6,615 nucleotides of DNA from Euryarchaeota archaeon UBA60 (GCA_002503395.1 DARQ01000109.1:17290-23904), one strand, 5' to 3'; counted from the stretch's first letter, positions 1 to 6,147 are shown. Made by a program: numbers and translations. The notes: generated by a model not told the origin, from the letters alone.

Positions 1-129
1 TGGGAAAAGACCACCCCGGGGATTCTGAGCAAAGACGACCTGCTCAGTGGCGGGTTGCGCGAGGCTTTACGCGCCCGTAGCAAGATGAGGAATGTTGATG
101 CGGCCTCGCCAAGTGACTCTGAAGATTAG
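1..129 (+). CDS. C-terminal fragment of an unrecognised protein (5' end outside window)
   Basis: The first frame is open from base 1 to a TAG at 127-129 and encodes 42 residues, beginning WEKTTPGILSKDDL and ending in the acidic tail SPSDSED. The middle is a basic, probably helical stretch (LREALRARSKMR). This frame is preferred because it runs in from the edge, ends 59 bp before a same-strand gene with its own Shine-Dalgarno motif, and has an acidic C-terminus like that of the next gene. No family can be named from so short a tail. The gene is probably transcribed with the downstream membrane-protein gene. Confidence 0.6.
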   Translation, partial: WEKTTPGILSKDDLLSGGLREALRARSKMRNVDAASPSDSED

Positions 130-179
130 ACTTCAGGTCATCACATTCTCCCCAAGCAATAAGACCCGTATTATACCCC

Positions 180-184
180 GAGGT
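180..184 (+). promoter_or_regulatory. Shine-Dalgarno motif for the membrane-protein gene
   Basis: GAGGT lies 4 nt before the GTG at 189 and matches the archaeal anti-Shine-Dalgarno complement. It supports GTG as the start. The frame is open upstream to a TGA at 120-122, but contains no ATG there. Confidence 0.6.
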
Positions 185-188
185 TTCG

Positions 189-821
189 GTGTCGACGGGA
201 GAAAAGTGGCGGGAGCGATTGGCCGAACTGCCAGCGACCCAGCGAGAAAAGTTGTCAGGTGGCACACTTTCGCAGAGGTTTTCCAGATTGCCACTGTGGG
301 CAAATCACCCCGCATACGTCGGCGGATTCTATGGCTTATTAGTGGCGATTGCACTGATTTTCCCCATCGGTTACAAGACTGATTGGGAGGCGAATTCATG
401 GTGGATGACGTGGATTTTCACCGCTCTTCTGTTGGTCTTCACGACCTCGCTTCTAGGTCTGGTATCGCGCTGTATGAGTGGGATTTTTCGTCGCCCACCG
501 ATAGAAGTGCCGCGTAAAGTCGTATTCATCACCCCTTTCGTCGGAGTTTTCTGGATGACCCTTGAACTGACCGACCTACTGACCTTGTCATCTTCTGGTC
601 CGTGGATACTTCTGTTGTTTCCCGGGCCCTTGTACGTCCATCTCACATGGGCACCGCGATGGCGATTGATTTCCTTATTTGAGGCAGGGGGAAATCCATT
701 TGCAGATTATGAAACCGATAAGTACCAAGGCGAAGATGTCTTTGATGGTGACCAGGATGTACTCGGTGCAGTCGATTTAGTATCAAATGATAACAATTCT
801 GCCAATAGCGAAGAGGAATAG
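189..821 (+). CDS. Four-helix membrane protein of unknown function
   Basis: This is a 210-residue protein that I do not recognise. A charged N-terminal segment of about 40 residues precedes four hydrophobic segments at roughly 43-61, 71-94, 110-130 and 137-155. Short basic loops follow helix 2 (around residues 94-109, including RRPP) and helix 4 (RWR, 157-159). The C-terminal 40 residues are hydrophilic and strongly acidic, ending SEEE. There is no signal peptide, catalytic motif or cysteine cluster. It is therefore an integral membrane protein with both ends probably cytosolic, judging from the even helix count and the basic residues. The GTG start is supported by GAGGT 4 nt upstream. The gene follows the partial gene by 59 bp, probably in one transcript, and converges with kbl. 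That it is a real gene is fairly sure; its role is unknown. Confidence 0.75.
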   Translation: MSTGEKWRERLAELPATQREKLSGGTLSQRFSRLPLWANHPAYVGGFYGLLVAIALIFPIGYKTDWEANSWWMTWIFTALLLVFTTSLLGLVSRCMSGIFRRPPIEVPRKVVFITPFVGVFWMTLELTDLLTLSSSGPWILLLFPGPLYVHLTWAPRWRLISLFEAGGNPFADYETDKYQGEDVFDGDQDVLGAVDLVSNDNNSANSEEE

Positions 822-879
822 AGAATACCACCATAGTCTACTAGGATTCGCCTTCAGGAACGGCCTTCGGTGGCCTTCT

Positions 880-2040
880 TCAGATAAGGTGGACAGCTTT
901 ACCTGCTTTTTCATAGGCGCGCAGAACCTCATCCAGATCCTCGCTCGACAATCCGGCCGAGAGTTGATTGCGCACCCGAGCCTTATCCCGGGCGACCATC
1001 GGGAAGACGATTGCTCCGACCATCACTCCGAGTTTTCCCATCTCATCGGCCAAGGCTTTGGCGGTCGCGGATTCACCGCACATCACTGGGATTATCGGTG
1101 TGGTCGAGGCGCCGAGGTCGAATCCAAGGCTTTGCATCTCGGTGCGGAAAAATTCAGTATTCTCCCATAATTTGGCGTGGTGCTCCGGCTCCTCCATCAG
1201 CACCTCGATCGCCGCCTTCTGAGCCGCCGCAACCCCTGGTGGTTGGCTACCTGAAAGTAACCATGAACGCGAATGATTGAGCAGATGGGTGCGAATCTGT
1301 TCGCTTCCGGCGACGATTCCACCTTGAACCCCCAAGGCTTTTGAGAACGAACCGATTTCAAAATCGACCTGCCCTTGAAGTGAGAAGTGATCGACGATTC
1401 CAGCCCCACCTTGCCCCAGCACTCCTTCGCCGTGACAGTCGTCGACGAAAACCATCGCATCGTGCTCTGCTGCAAGAGCGGTAATCTCCGTCAGGGGAGC
1501 AACATCGCCATCCATCGAGAAGACCCCATCGGTGATTATCAATTTGCGCTCTTTATCGGCATTATCGGCCAATACCGCCTCGAGTGCACCGACATCATTG
1601 TGCGAATATACCGCCCGACTGGCCTTGGTCAGGCGCACGCCATCGATGATTGAACCGTGATTCAATTCATCTGAGATGATGACATCTTCAGCCCCTCGCA
1701 CCAGGGTGGGAATCACCCCGACATTGGCGGTATAACCGGCCGAATAAATCAGACTCGCCTCGACCCCCTTGAATTCAGCGACTTTTTTCTCGGCTTCAAG
1801 ATGAATCTCCATGGTGCCGGCAATCGCTCTTACCGAGCCCGAACCAGCACCATATTTCTGCGTCGCTGTGACCATCGCCTGAATCACTTTTGGGTGGGTT
1901 GTTAAATTGAGATAGTTATTGGCTGACAGCATTATCATCGCATTGCCGTCAAAGGTGCATCTGGGCGTCGAAGCGGTTTCCAAGGTCGGCGGCAACCACT
2001 GTAGATTCTGTGCCGTCAGTTGCTCGTATCTCTCACTCAT
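880..2040 (-). CDS. kbl: Glycine C-acetyltransferase (2-amino-3-ketobutyrate CoA ligase)
   Basis: This is a 386-residue cytosolic PLP enzyme of the alpha-oxoamine synthase family; the KBL branch cleaves 2-amino-3-oxobutyrate with CoA to glycine and acetyl-CoA, the second step of threonine breakdown. Visible motifs are SANNYLNL near residue 39, GSVRAIAGT (68-76), SDELNHGSIIDG (123-134), TDGVFSMDG (170-178), DDCH (200-203, with the PLP-contacting Asp and His) and SFSKALG with the probable Schiff-base Lys234. The SVRxIxGT and ELNHxSIIDGVRL segments resemble E. coli Kbl more than BioF or HemA, as I recall those sequences. The ATG at 2040 is chosen because MSERYEQL aligns with the E. coli Kbl N-terminus (about 398 residues). 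Alternatives are ATG at 2064 or 2061 and TTG at 2112. No threonine dehydrogenase is nearby, so the exact acyl-CoA and amino-acid specificity is inferred. Confidence 0.85.
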   Translation of the reverse strand: MSERYEQLTAQNLQWLPPTLETASTPRCTFDGNAMIMLSANNYLNLTTHPKVIQAMVTATQKYGAGSGSVRAIAGTMEIHLEAEKKVAEFKGVEASLIYSAGYTANVGVIPTLVRGAEDVIISDELNHGSIIDGVRLTKASRAVYSHNDVGALEAVLADNADKERKLIITDGVFSMDGDVAPLTEITALAAEHDAMVFVDDCHGEGVLGQGGAGIVDHFSLQGQVDFEIGSFSKALGVQGGIVAGSEQIRTHLLNHSRSWLLSGSQPPGVAAAQKAAIEVLMEEPEHHAKLWENTEFFRTEMQSLGFDLGASTTPIIPVMCGESATAKALADEMGKLGVMVGAIVFPMVARDKARVRNQLSAGLSSEDLDEVLRAYEKAGKAVHLI

Positions 2041-2050
2041 CCACGAAAGG

Positions 2051-2056
2051 TCACCC
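2051..2056 (-). promoter_or_regulatory. Shine-Dalgarno motif for kbl
   Basis: On the minus strand GGGTGA lies 10 nt before the ATG at 2040. The spacing is slightly long, but the motif is a perfect match to the archaeal consensus. A second GGGTGA lies 1 nt before the ATG at 2064 (4 nt before 2061), too close for that start to be preferred. Confidence 0.45.
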
Positions 2057-2088
2057 GGCATCATCTCACCCTTGGCACAGCGATAACT

Positions 2089-2104
2089 CGGCCACCTTTG
2101 GCCG
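2089..2104. repeat. Perfect 6-bp inverted repeat in the kbl leader
   Basis: CGGCCA (2089-2094) and TGGCCG (2099-2104) are perfect inverted arms around a 4-nt loop. The element ends 25 bp upstream of the ATG at 2064 and 49 bp upstream of the preferred kbl start. It could be an operator or, if transcribed, a GC-rich hairpin in the kbl 5' leader. It would be coding only if kbl began at the TTG at 2112, which the family alignment does not favour. Confidence 0.45.
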
Positions 2105-2112
2105 TTTCCCAA

Positions 2113-2161
2113 TCTCTTTCTCAGTCGTCATCTCTATGCCCTATCGCCTCTAGGCAAGTCC
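2113..2161. promoter_or_regulatory. Divergent intergenic region between kbl and the pqqB-like gene
   Basis: This stretch, together with the likely kbl leader (2041-2112), must hold the promoters for both divergent genes. I see no convincing TATA box on either strand. The plus-strand gene at 2162 has no Shine-Dalgarno motif directly upstream, which fits a leaderless or very short-leader transcript. A CGTCATC heptamer at 2126-2132 is identical to one arm of the inverted repeat upstream of ribK. Promoter placement is inferred from gene orientation only. Confidence 0.35.
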
Positions 2162-3079
2162 ATGTCTCTGCCTGAGCGTGCAGTCAAGGTTTGCCTGCTC
2201 GGCATTGCCCAAGACGGTGGTCGTCCCCAGCCTGCCTGCTTCAAGTCTTGTTGTGCTCCCGCCTATGATGACCCATCTCTGGTCCGCCATCCGGTGTCTC
2301 TTGGGTTGGTCGGTGCTGACCATTCGACCCACCTGTTTGAGGCAACAAGGGATTTGGCTTGGCAATTTGGCTGTTGGTCACGCAATGACCCGGTCGATGG
2401 CCCACTTTCTAGTCTATGGATAACCCATGCCCACCACGGCCATGTCGATGGTCTCGGGCTATTCGGCTCCGAAGCGATTTCTGCCAAGGGCCTTCCATTG
2501 CATTGTAGTGCATCATTTGCACGGCTGTTGACAAAGAATACATCTTGGGCGCAGATGATGCGTGAAGGGGTGCTTGCGCCTCGGCCCTTCTTGCCCGGAA
2601 ATTCGATTATCCCATATGCCGAATCCGGTTTCAGCATCACTCCCATCAAGGTGCCTCATCGCGCCGAGTTATCTGATATGCACGCCTTTGTGATTTCCGG
2701 GCCGAAGGCGAATCTACTGTTTTTACCCGACCATGATTCCTGGCAGGAAACCCTCGCCGCGGTCGGCTGTGATGAGATAAGGGGTTGGTTGGGAGACCTG
2801 AAGGTCGACATCGCCCTGCTCGATGGTACCTTCTGGTCGAGCGATGAGTTATCCCATCGCCAGCAGGATTTGGTGCCACACCCGCCGGTCGAGGATACTC
2901 TTGAACGACTAGGTGAGCGTCGAGATGGTGACCCGAGGGTTGTGTTCATTCACTTGAATCATACAAATCCCCTACACGATTTGCAATCCGACGAAGCGAA
3001 AAAAGTCATATCTTGTGGTTGGGAGATCGGGGTTGAAGGGATGGTATTCGACCTGAGTTCGGCGCCCCAATCATCATGA
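2162..3079 (+). CDS. PqqB-like metallo-beta-lactamase-fold protein
   Basis: This 305-residue cytosolic protein follows the PqqB pattern along its whole length. It has GIAQDGGRPQPAC (14-26) with a Cys26/Cys30/Cys31 cluster, the metal motif THAHHGH (88-94), PHRAE (165-169), PDHDSW (189-194), LLDGTF (219-224) and HLNHTNP (264-270). As in PqqB, the Asp of the usual HxHxDH motif is replaced by Gly (Gly93), so a normal dinuclear hydrolase site is doubtful. The cysteines are spaced CxxxCC, where classical PqqB has a CxCxxC-like zinc site. PqqB acts in pyrroloquinoline quinone synthesis, but no pqqA, C, D or E gene is visible, so an independent enzymatic role is more likely. ATG at 2162 is the natural start. 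ribK follows after 40 bp, probably in the same transcript. The family call is strong; the substrate is unknown. Confidence 0.85.
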   Translation: MSLPERAVKVCLLGIAQDGGRPQPACFKSCCAPAYDDPSLVRHPVSLGLVGADHSTHLFEATRDLAWQFGCWSRNDPVDGPLSSLWITHAHHGHVDGLGLFGSEAISAKGLPLHCSASFARLLTKNTSWAQMMREGVLAPRPFLPGNSIIPYAESGFSITPIKVPHRAELSDMHAFVISGPKANLLFLPDHDSWQETLAAVGCDEIRGWLGDLKVDIALLDGTFWSSDELSHRQQDLVPHPPVEDTLERLGERRDGDPRVVFIHLNHTNPLHDLQSDEAKKVISCGWEIGVEGMVFDLSSAPQSS

Positions 3080-3099
3080 GGATGACGTAAATCGTCATC
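3071..3099. repeat. Inverted repeat with two competing pairings upstream of ribK
   Basis: GATGACG (3081-3087) and CGTCATC (3093-3099) form a perfect 7-bp inverted repeat around a TAAAT loop, ending 20 bp before the ribK start. The left arm could instead pair with TCATC (3071-3075), which spans the last two sense codons of the pqqB-like gene, giving a 5-bp stem. No T-run follows, so it is not an evident terminator. It could be an operator or a transcript hairpin. Confidence 0.5.
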
Positions 3100-3119
3100 A
3101 ACACAGGGGATAGGATTTC

Positions 3120-3590
3120 TTGAGAATCGAAGGATGTGTGAGTAGTGGTCTTGGAAGGGCGCACGTATTCATGGCGCAAGCGCATTATCAAGAGCAGTTC
3201 AAGGCGATATTGGGAACCACCGCGTGGCCTGGAACCCTCAATGTTACCGTGAGTGCACAGGAATTGATCCAATATGTTGCCCTGCGTACACTGGCCGGCG
3301 TTGATACCCCCGGCCTCGATGCGAAGGTGCTGGAAAGTGCCGCTGAAATGGATTTACAGCATTTCACCAGCCATCGGATTCGCGGTTTTCTCAGGGATGG
3401 GGTCTCTTTCGGAGGGGCAACAGCATTCCCCGCCACTATCAGCACCGCTGATGAAAAGGTGGATTGCGCGGTATTGATTCCCGATCTGACCCGCCATACC
3501 GATGTGGTCGAGGTAATCAGCGGAATGTTTCTGCGTGAGGGACTGAACCTGAGTGATGGCGACCACGCCATCATCGAGATTATTTTATGA
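3120..3590 (+). CDS. ribK: CTP-dependent riboflavin kinase (archaeal RibK, DUF120)
   Basis: This 156-residue enzyme phosphorylates riboflavin to FMN using CTP rather than ATP, as in archaeal RibK (M. jannaschii MJ0056). Visible features are the N-terminal strand and glycine loop IEGCVSSGLGRA (3-14), YQEQF (23-27), the signature WPGTLN (36-41) with Thr39 and Asn41 as probable Mg-nucleotide ligands, and the C-terminal block TDVVEVIS followed by LREGLNLSDGD (127-148). It lacks the N-terminal winged-helix domain found in RbkR-type fusions. It is about 20 residues longer than the MJ0056 enzyme, mostly in the middle (about 50-95). The TTG at 3120 is the only sensible start: an in-frame TAG at 3111-3113 blocks extension, and later starts would cut the first strand. 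The ribosome site is weak (AGGA). Its stop overlaps the end of the convergent truA gene. Confidence 0.92.
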   Translation: MRIEGCVSSGLGRAHVFMAQAHYQEQFKAILGTTAWPGTLNVTVSAQELIQYVALRTLAGVDTPGLDAKVLESAAEMDLQHFTSHRIRGFLRDGVSFGGATAFPATISTADEKVDCAVLIPDLTRHTDVVEVISGMFLREGLNLSDGDHAIIEIIL

Positions 3591-4484
3591 GTTATTGGTG
3601 ATTCTCAAAGCTAGGCCTTGGTGGTGAACCAAAGCGCGCATTTCGCTTCTTGCGACCGCGCACCAATGTTGCTGTTCCCTGAACGTGGTGGAATAATCTC
3701 GCTGACTGAAAGATTCGCGCTCATCACCGCTGAATCGGAACGAGAATTCAGAGTATTCTAATTCCCACAGAATCAGCCATTCGGGCTCGGATAAACCTAG
3801 GTCGACGAATTCTACCCCACTGTGCAAGGCTTGAACCACCTCCTCGACGGTGGTCTTACCTCGGGCGAGAAATTCAATTGCCGAAGCGATTCGTCGTACT
3901 TGATTCCAAACGAAGGAAGGTCCACTGATCTCAAAACCGATGATGTGTTCTCCATTCATCCACGGTATTATGCTCTCGACCGTTCGCACCGTGCTCGCCT
4001 CACCCTCAGGTCTGGAGAAACTGGCATAGTCATGGGTGCCTTGGAAAATTTCCAACCACTCCACTAACTGCTCGACAACGATACCCGGCCAATACTCACA
4101 ACCTTCGAGTCGAAAGCGGTAGGTGCGGCGAATCGGGTGGCGCGGATTCCAATCCGACGGCGCTTCTGCCACCCCCCACACCCAGATGGTCGAAGGGAGG
4201 TGGTCGTTCATCGCGTTTACCATTCTCACAGGGGTCAGTTTCGCCCACAATTCACTTGGAATTTCAAGCAATGCCACGTTCATTCGCACGTGAACTCCGG
4301 CATCGCAACGACTCGCATTACGCAGTGAATGGCGACCCTCGCTCGGTTCTTCTCCCCAAGTCAGTTCGGCGATGACTTCCTCAAGCACCCCTTGGGCAGT
4401 TATTTGGTTGGGCTGGTATTGACTGCCGTGAAAGGCATCGCCAAGGTATCCGTAGGCGATTGCGAGCCGGACTGGCTCTTGCAT
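3585..4484 (-). CDS. truA: tRNA pseudouridine synthase A
   Basis: This 299-residue cytosolic enzyme converts uridines at positions 38-40 of the tRNA anticodon arm to pseudouridine. Family motifs are AYGYLGDAFHGSQYQPN (10-26), the catalytic loop SRCDAGVHV (58-66) with nucleophile Asp61, RRTYRFRLEG (119-128) and the C-terminal ISGPSFVWNQVRRIAS (186-201). The usual SRTD is SRCD here, which leaves the catalytic Asp intact. About 50 residues follow the last conserved strand (LILWELEY), a C-terminal extension relative to E. coli TruA. ATG at 4484 is chosen over the TTG at 4490 because GAGG lies 7 nt upstream. The gene starts 9 bp after the TPR gene stops, so the two are surely co-transcribed. It converges with ribK, and the reading frames overlap by 6 bp. 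Confidence 0.93.
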   Translation of the reverse strand: MQEPVRLAIAYGYLGDAFHGSQYQPNQITAQGVLEEVIAELTWGEEPSEGRHSLRNASRCDAGVHVRMNVALLEIPSELWAKLTPVRMVNAMNDHLPSTIWVWGVAEAPSDWNPRHPIRRTYRFRLEGCEYWPGIVVEQLVEWLEIFQGTHDYASFSRPEGEASTVRTVESIIPWMNGEHIIGFEISGPSFVWNQVRRIASAIEFLARGKTTVEEVVQALHSGVEFVDLGLSEPEWLILWELEYSEFSFRFSGDERESFSQRDYSTTFREQQHWCAVARSEMRALVHHQGLALRITNNS

Positions 4485-4491
4485 ATCCAAG

Positions 4492-4495
4492 CCTC
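4492..4495 (-). promoter_or_regulatory. Shine-Dalgarno motif fixing the truA start
   Basis: GAGG on the minus strand ends 7 nt before the ATG at 4484 but only 1 nt before the TTG at 4490, which decides for the ATG. It overlaps the TGA stop of the upstream TPR gene, so translation may be coupled. Confidence 0.6.
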
Positions 4496-5009
4496 AATCC
4501 GAGGTCAGGGTTTCAACCGCTGACTCGGCGTCGAAACCAAGACCGCCGACAGCCCAAACCAATGCTTGTTTAATCCATGGTGAGACCATAGGATTCTTAC
4601 GCTCAGGGTCGATTCTTTCAATCGCCTCGACGATTAGTCGGCTGGCCTCGAACAATGTGTCCTCGACCGGGATTTCGTTCAATTGTGCCATCTTTTCCAA
4701 GCGCTGGTATTCCTTGATTGCCATAGGAATGCGGCCACAATCCAAGCAGAAATTAGCGAAACTGCTGACGTATTCCAAGTTCTCCTCGTCCAATTCCAAG
4801 GCCCTCTTGTAGGCGCGCATTATCAATGCCGCTGGTGGTTCTTCTTCCATGTCGATGGAGATGCGCATGAACGCGGATTCAGCCCAGCCATAGTGACCGA
4901 CGGCGTTGTCCGGCTCGTCGTTGCGCATTACATCGAAAATCTCCATAGCGGCGCTGAAGTCTCCACCCGAAAGGGCAATACCTGCCTGTTGAATCTGTTC
5001 ATCACTCAT
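4494..5009 (-). CDS. TPR-like repeat protein of unknown function
   Basis: This 171-residue soluble, acidic protein is helical throughout by composition. Residues 5-50 read as a tetratricopeptide-like helix pair (AGIALSGGDFSAAMEIFDVM, then an Asp-Glu-Pro-Asp-Asn turn and GHYGWAESAF). A second unit spans about 58-105 (RAYKRALELDEEN, then YVSSFANFCLDCGRIPMAIKEY). The last 60 residues are less repeat-like. There is no signal peptide or membrane segment. TPR proteins act as protein-binding scaffolds, but no partner can be named. GAGGT lies 7 nt before the ATG at 5009. The gene sits between the PH-domain membrane gene (57 bp upstream) and truA (9 bp downstream), so a shared transcript is likely, though a functional link with tRNA modification is not shown. 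Confidence 0.75.
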   Translation of the reverse strand: MSDEQIQQAGIALSGGDFSAAMEIFDVMRNDEPDNAVGHYGWAESAFMRISIDMEEEPPAALIMRAYKRALELDEENLEYVSSFANFCLDCGRIPMAIKEYQRLEKMAQLNEIPVEDTLFEASRLIVEAIERIDPERKNPMVSPWIKQALVWAVGGLGFDAESAVETLTSD

Positions 5010-5016
5010 ACCAATA

Positions 5017-5021
5017 ACCTC
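5017..5021 (-). promoter_or_regulatory. Shine-Dalgarno motif for the TPR gene
   Basis: GAGGT on the minus strand lies 7 nt before the ATG at 5009, a canonical spacing. Confidence 0.55.
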
Positions 5022-5040
5022 TTGTCGGCCTCGCCTGAAT

Positions 5041-5062
5041 CATCACCCTTATGAGGGTGGTG
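5041..5062. repeat. Inverted repeat between the PH-domain and TPR genes
   Basis: CACCCT (5044-5049) and AGGGTG (5054-5059) pair perfectly around a 4-nt loop. After one mismatch the pairing continues for two more bases on each side (5041-5042 with 5061-5062). It begins 4 bp after the PH-gene stop in the direction of transcription. No T-run follows on the minus strand, so it is more likely an intercistronic hairpin than a terminator. Confidence 0.45.
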
Positions 5063-5066
5063 CTGG

Positions 5067-6089
5067 TCAATCATCCTCTTTCTTGTCAAGGCTTTGAGCG
5101 AGCAAATCCTTCAACTCCCCTAGTTGGCTGGATTGGCTCTTTTCCTTGTGCATCTCGTTAATCATTTGCTTCACCACGTCTGGCTTGGAGATGTTATAGA
5201 AGCAGTTGGAGGGGTCAGGTCGTAATGAGCGAATTGTCCGTTGAGCGGTTAGGATTCCGAATATCAACTTGAAAAGGCCCTTGGTGGCCACGGTCGCAGC
5301 ATTATCATTGTCATCGACGGCAGGTGCCATGCCGGCCGCGGCGGAGATACCGACCGATTCATCCCCGAGCCCCAGTCCCGATGCGGTCATCGGCAGAACA
5401 CTTCCAAATCGCAACATCGTCCCAATAGGGCCTTGGCTGAGGTTGACCTCGGTGATATTGTCGTAGAGCATTCTCCTTTGACTCCGGCTCATCAAGAATT
5501 GGCGTTTGAAGATGATTCCATCGCTGGTGACAGCATAGTTGAATGAGCGGGTATAATGAGTAGTGAATAAAATTAATACGATTGTCCAGACTACACCCAT
5601 CAATTCGTAAGCATAACTATCGGGAATGAAACTCAGTGGATATTCACCATCTGCAAAAAACCAATCACCGATAAGTCCATTCATAGCCAAAAGGAAGGGA
5701 AAGAGGGCAATCAAAATCAAACTCGAGGTATACCAGCGGCCACTGGTGCTGATATTCACCCAGCGGTTGAACCACGCCACCAACATTATCAGTATCGGGA
5801 AGCCAATCGCCCGACCGATGTCGGTGTCGATCATTCCTTTGAGAGATGCCAGAATCCAGTTGTCGGGGTCATCAGCTAATTCCAAGGCGTTGAATGAGTA
5901 GTGTACCAAACCTACTACTACCGCCAATACATACATTGAAAAGAATGCGAAAACGCTTGGTTTGGTCGCTATGAGAACCTCCTCGCCACTGATTAAACTG
6001 AACTTAGCGGCCAATTTTTCCTTTTTCTTGTCATCAGACTTATCCTCCTTATTTACTTCTGGAACCGGGTCATCTGTTTCCTCACTCAT
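5067..6089 (-). CDS. Membrane protein with C-terminal bacterial-PH-like (bPH2/DUF304) domain
   Basis: This is a 340-residue protein. A charged, Lys/Asp/Glu-rich cytosolic N-terminus (1-35) leads into GEEVLIATKPS, the kind of strand that opens PH-like membrane proteins. Hydrophobic segments follow at about 46-66, 93-111, 120-142 and 158-178. The region after them (about 180-300) resembles a bacterial PH domain: FNYAVTSDGIIFKR, then MLYDNITEVNLSQGPIGTMLRFGSV. This domain is interrupted at about 240-265 by a Gly/Ala/Asp-rich segment, followed by a hydrophobic amphipathic stretch (GLFKLIFGIL). The last 40 residues are charged and may form a coiled coil. ATG at 6089 is preferred over the TTG at 6119 because GGTGG lies 4 nt upstream. 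It lies between the partial gene (58 bp upstream) and the TPR gene. The function is unknown; membrane-surface binding or scaffolding is an inference from the family. Confidence 0.75.
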   Translation of the reverse strand: MSEETDDPVPEVNKEDKSDDKKKEKLAAKFSLISGEEVLIATKPSVFAFFSMYVLAVVVGLVHYSFNALELADDPDNWILASLKGMIDTDIGRAIGFPILIMLVAWFNRWVNISTSGRWYTSSLILIALFPFLLAMNGLIGDWFFADGEYPLSFIPDSYAYELMGVVWTIVLILFTTHYTRSFNYAVTSDGIIFKRQFLMSRSQRRMLYDNITEVNLSQGPIGTMLRFGSVLPMTASGLGLGDESVGISAAAGMAPAVDDNDNAATVATKGLFKLIFGILTAQRTIRSLRPDPSNCFYNISKPDVVKQMINEMHKEKSQSSQLGELKDLLAQSLDKKEDD

Positions 6090-6093
6090 ACTT

Positions 6094-6098
6094 CCACC
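6094..6098 (-). promoter_or_regulatory. Shine-Dalgarno motif fixing the PH-domain gene start
   Basis: GGTGG on the minus strand lies 4 nt before the ATG at 6089. It supports this ATG over the in-frame TTG 10 codons upstream at 6119. Confidence 0.55.
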
Positions 6099-6147
6099 TG
6101 CCCCGATACCGATAGCCAATAGTCATAGACCTTGTGCCGGCCCTTAC

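Noticed and set aside
170..176. TATA-like sequence (ATTATAC region) before the membrane-protein gene
   Set aside because: A TATA box here would place transcription start about 25 bp downstream, inside the coding region beginning at 189. The Shine-Dalgarno motif at 180-184 argues for a leadered transcript from further upstream.
822..879. Possible terminator between convergent genes
   Set aside because: Short repeats of GGCCTT are direct rather than inverted, and neither strand has a T-run after its stop codon. Nothing else is recognisable in this gap.
787..1170. Plus-strand open frame of 127 codons over the kbl 3' end
   Set aside because: It is antisense to conserved kbl sequence and begins inside the membrane-protein gene.
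2041..2112. Longer kbl reading frame beginning at TTG 2112
   Set aside because: Aligning the N-terminus with E. coli Kbl puts the start at the ATG at 2040. The extra residues match nothing in the family, and this stretch holds the palindrome.
3448..3490. C/D-box small RNA candidate (TGATGA then CTGA)
   Set aside because: The C box lacks the required purine at its first position, there are no internal C'/D' boxes, and the stretch is inside conserved ribK codons.
5000..5046. Two GTGATGA/AGTGATGA C-box-like motifs near the TPR gene start
   Set aside because: No D box (CTGA) lies at a suitable distance, and one motif is simply the first codons of the TPR gene.
4683..5054. Plus-strand open frame of 123 codons antisense to the TPR gene
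   Set aside because: The opposite strand encodes a TPR-like protein with a clear Shine-Dalgarno motif. This frame has no recognisable motif.
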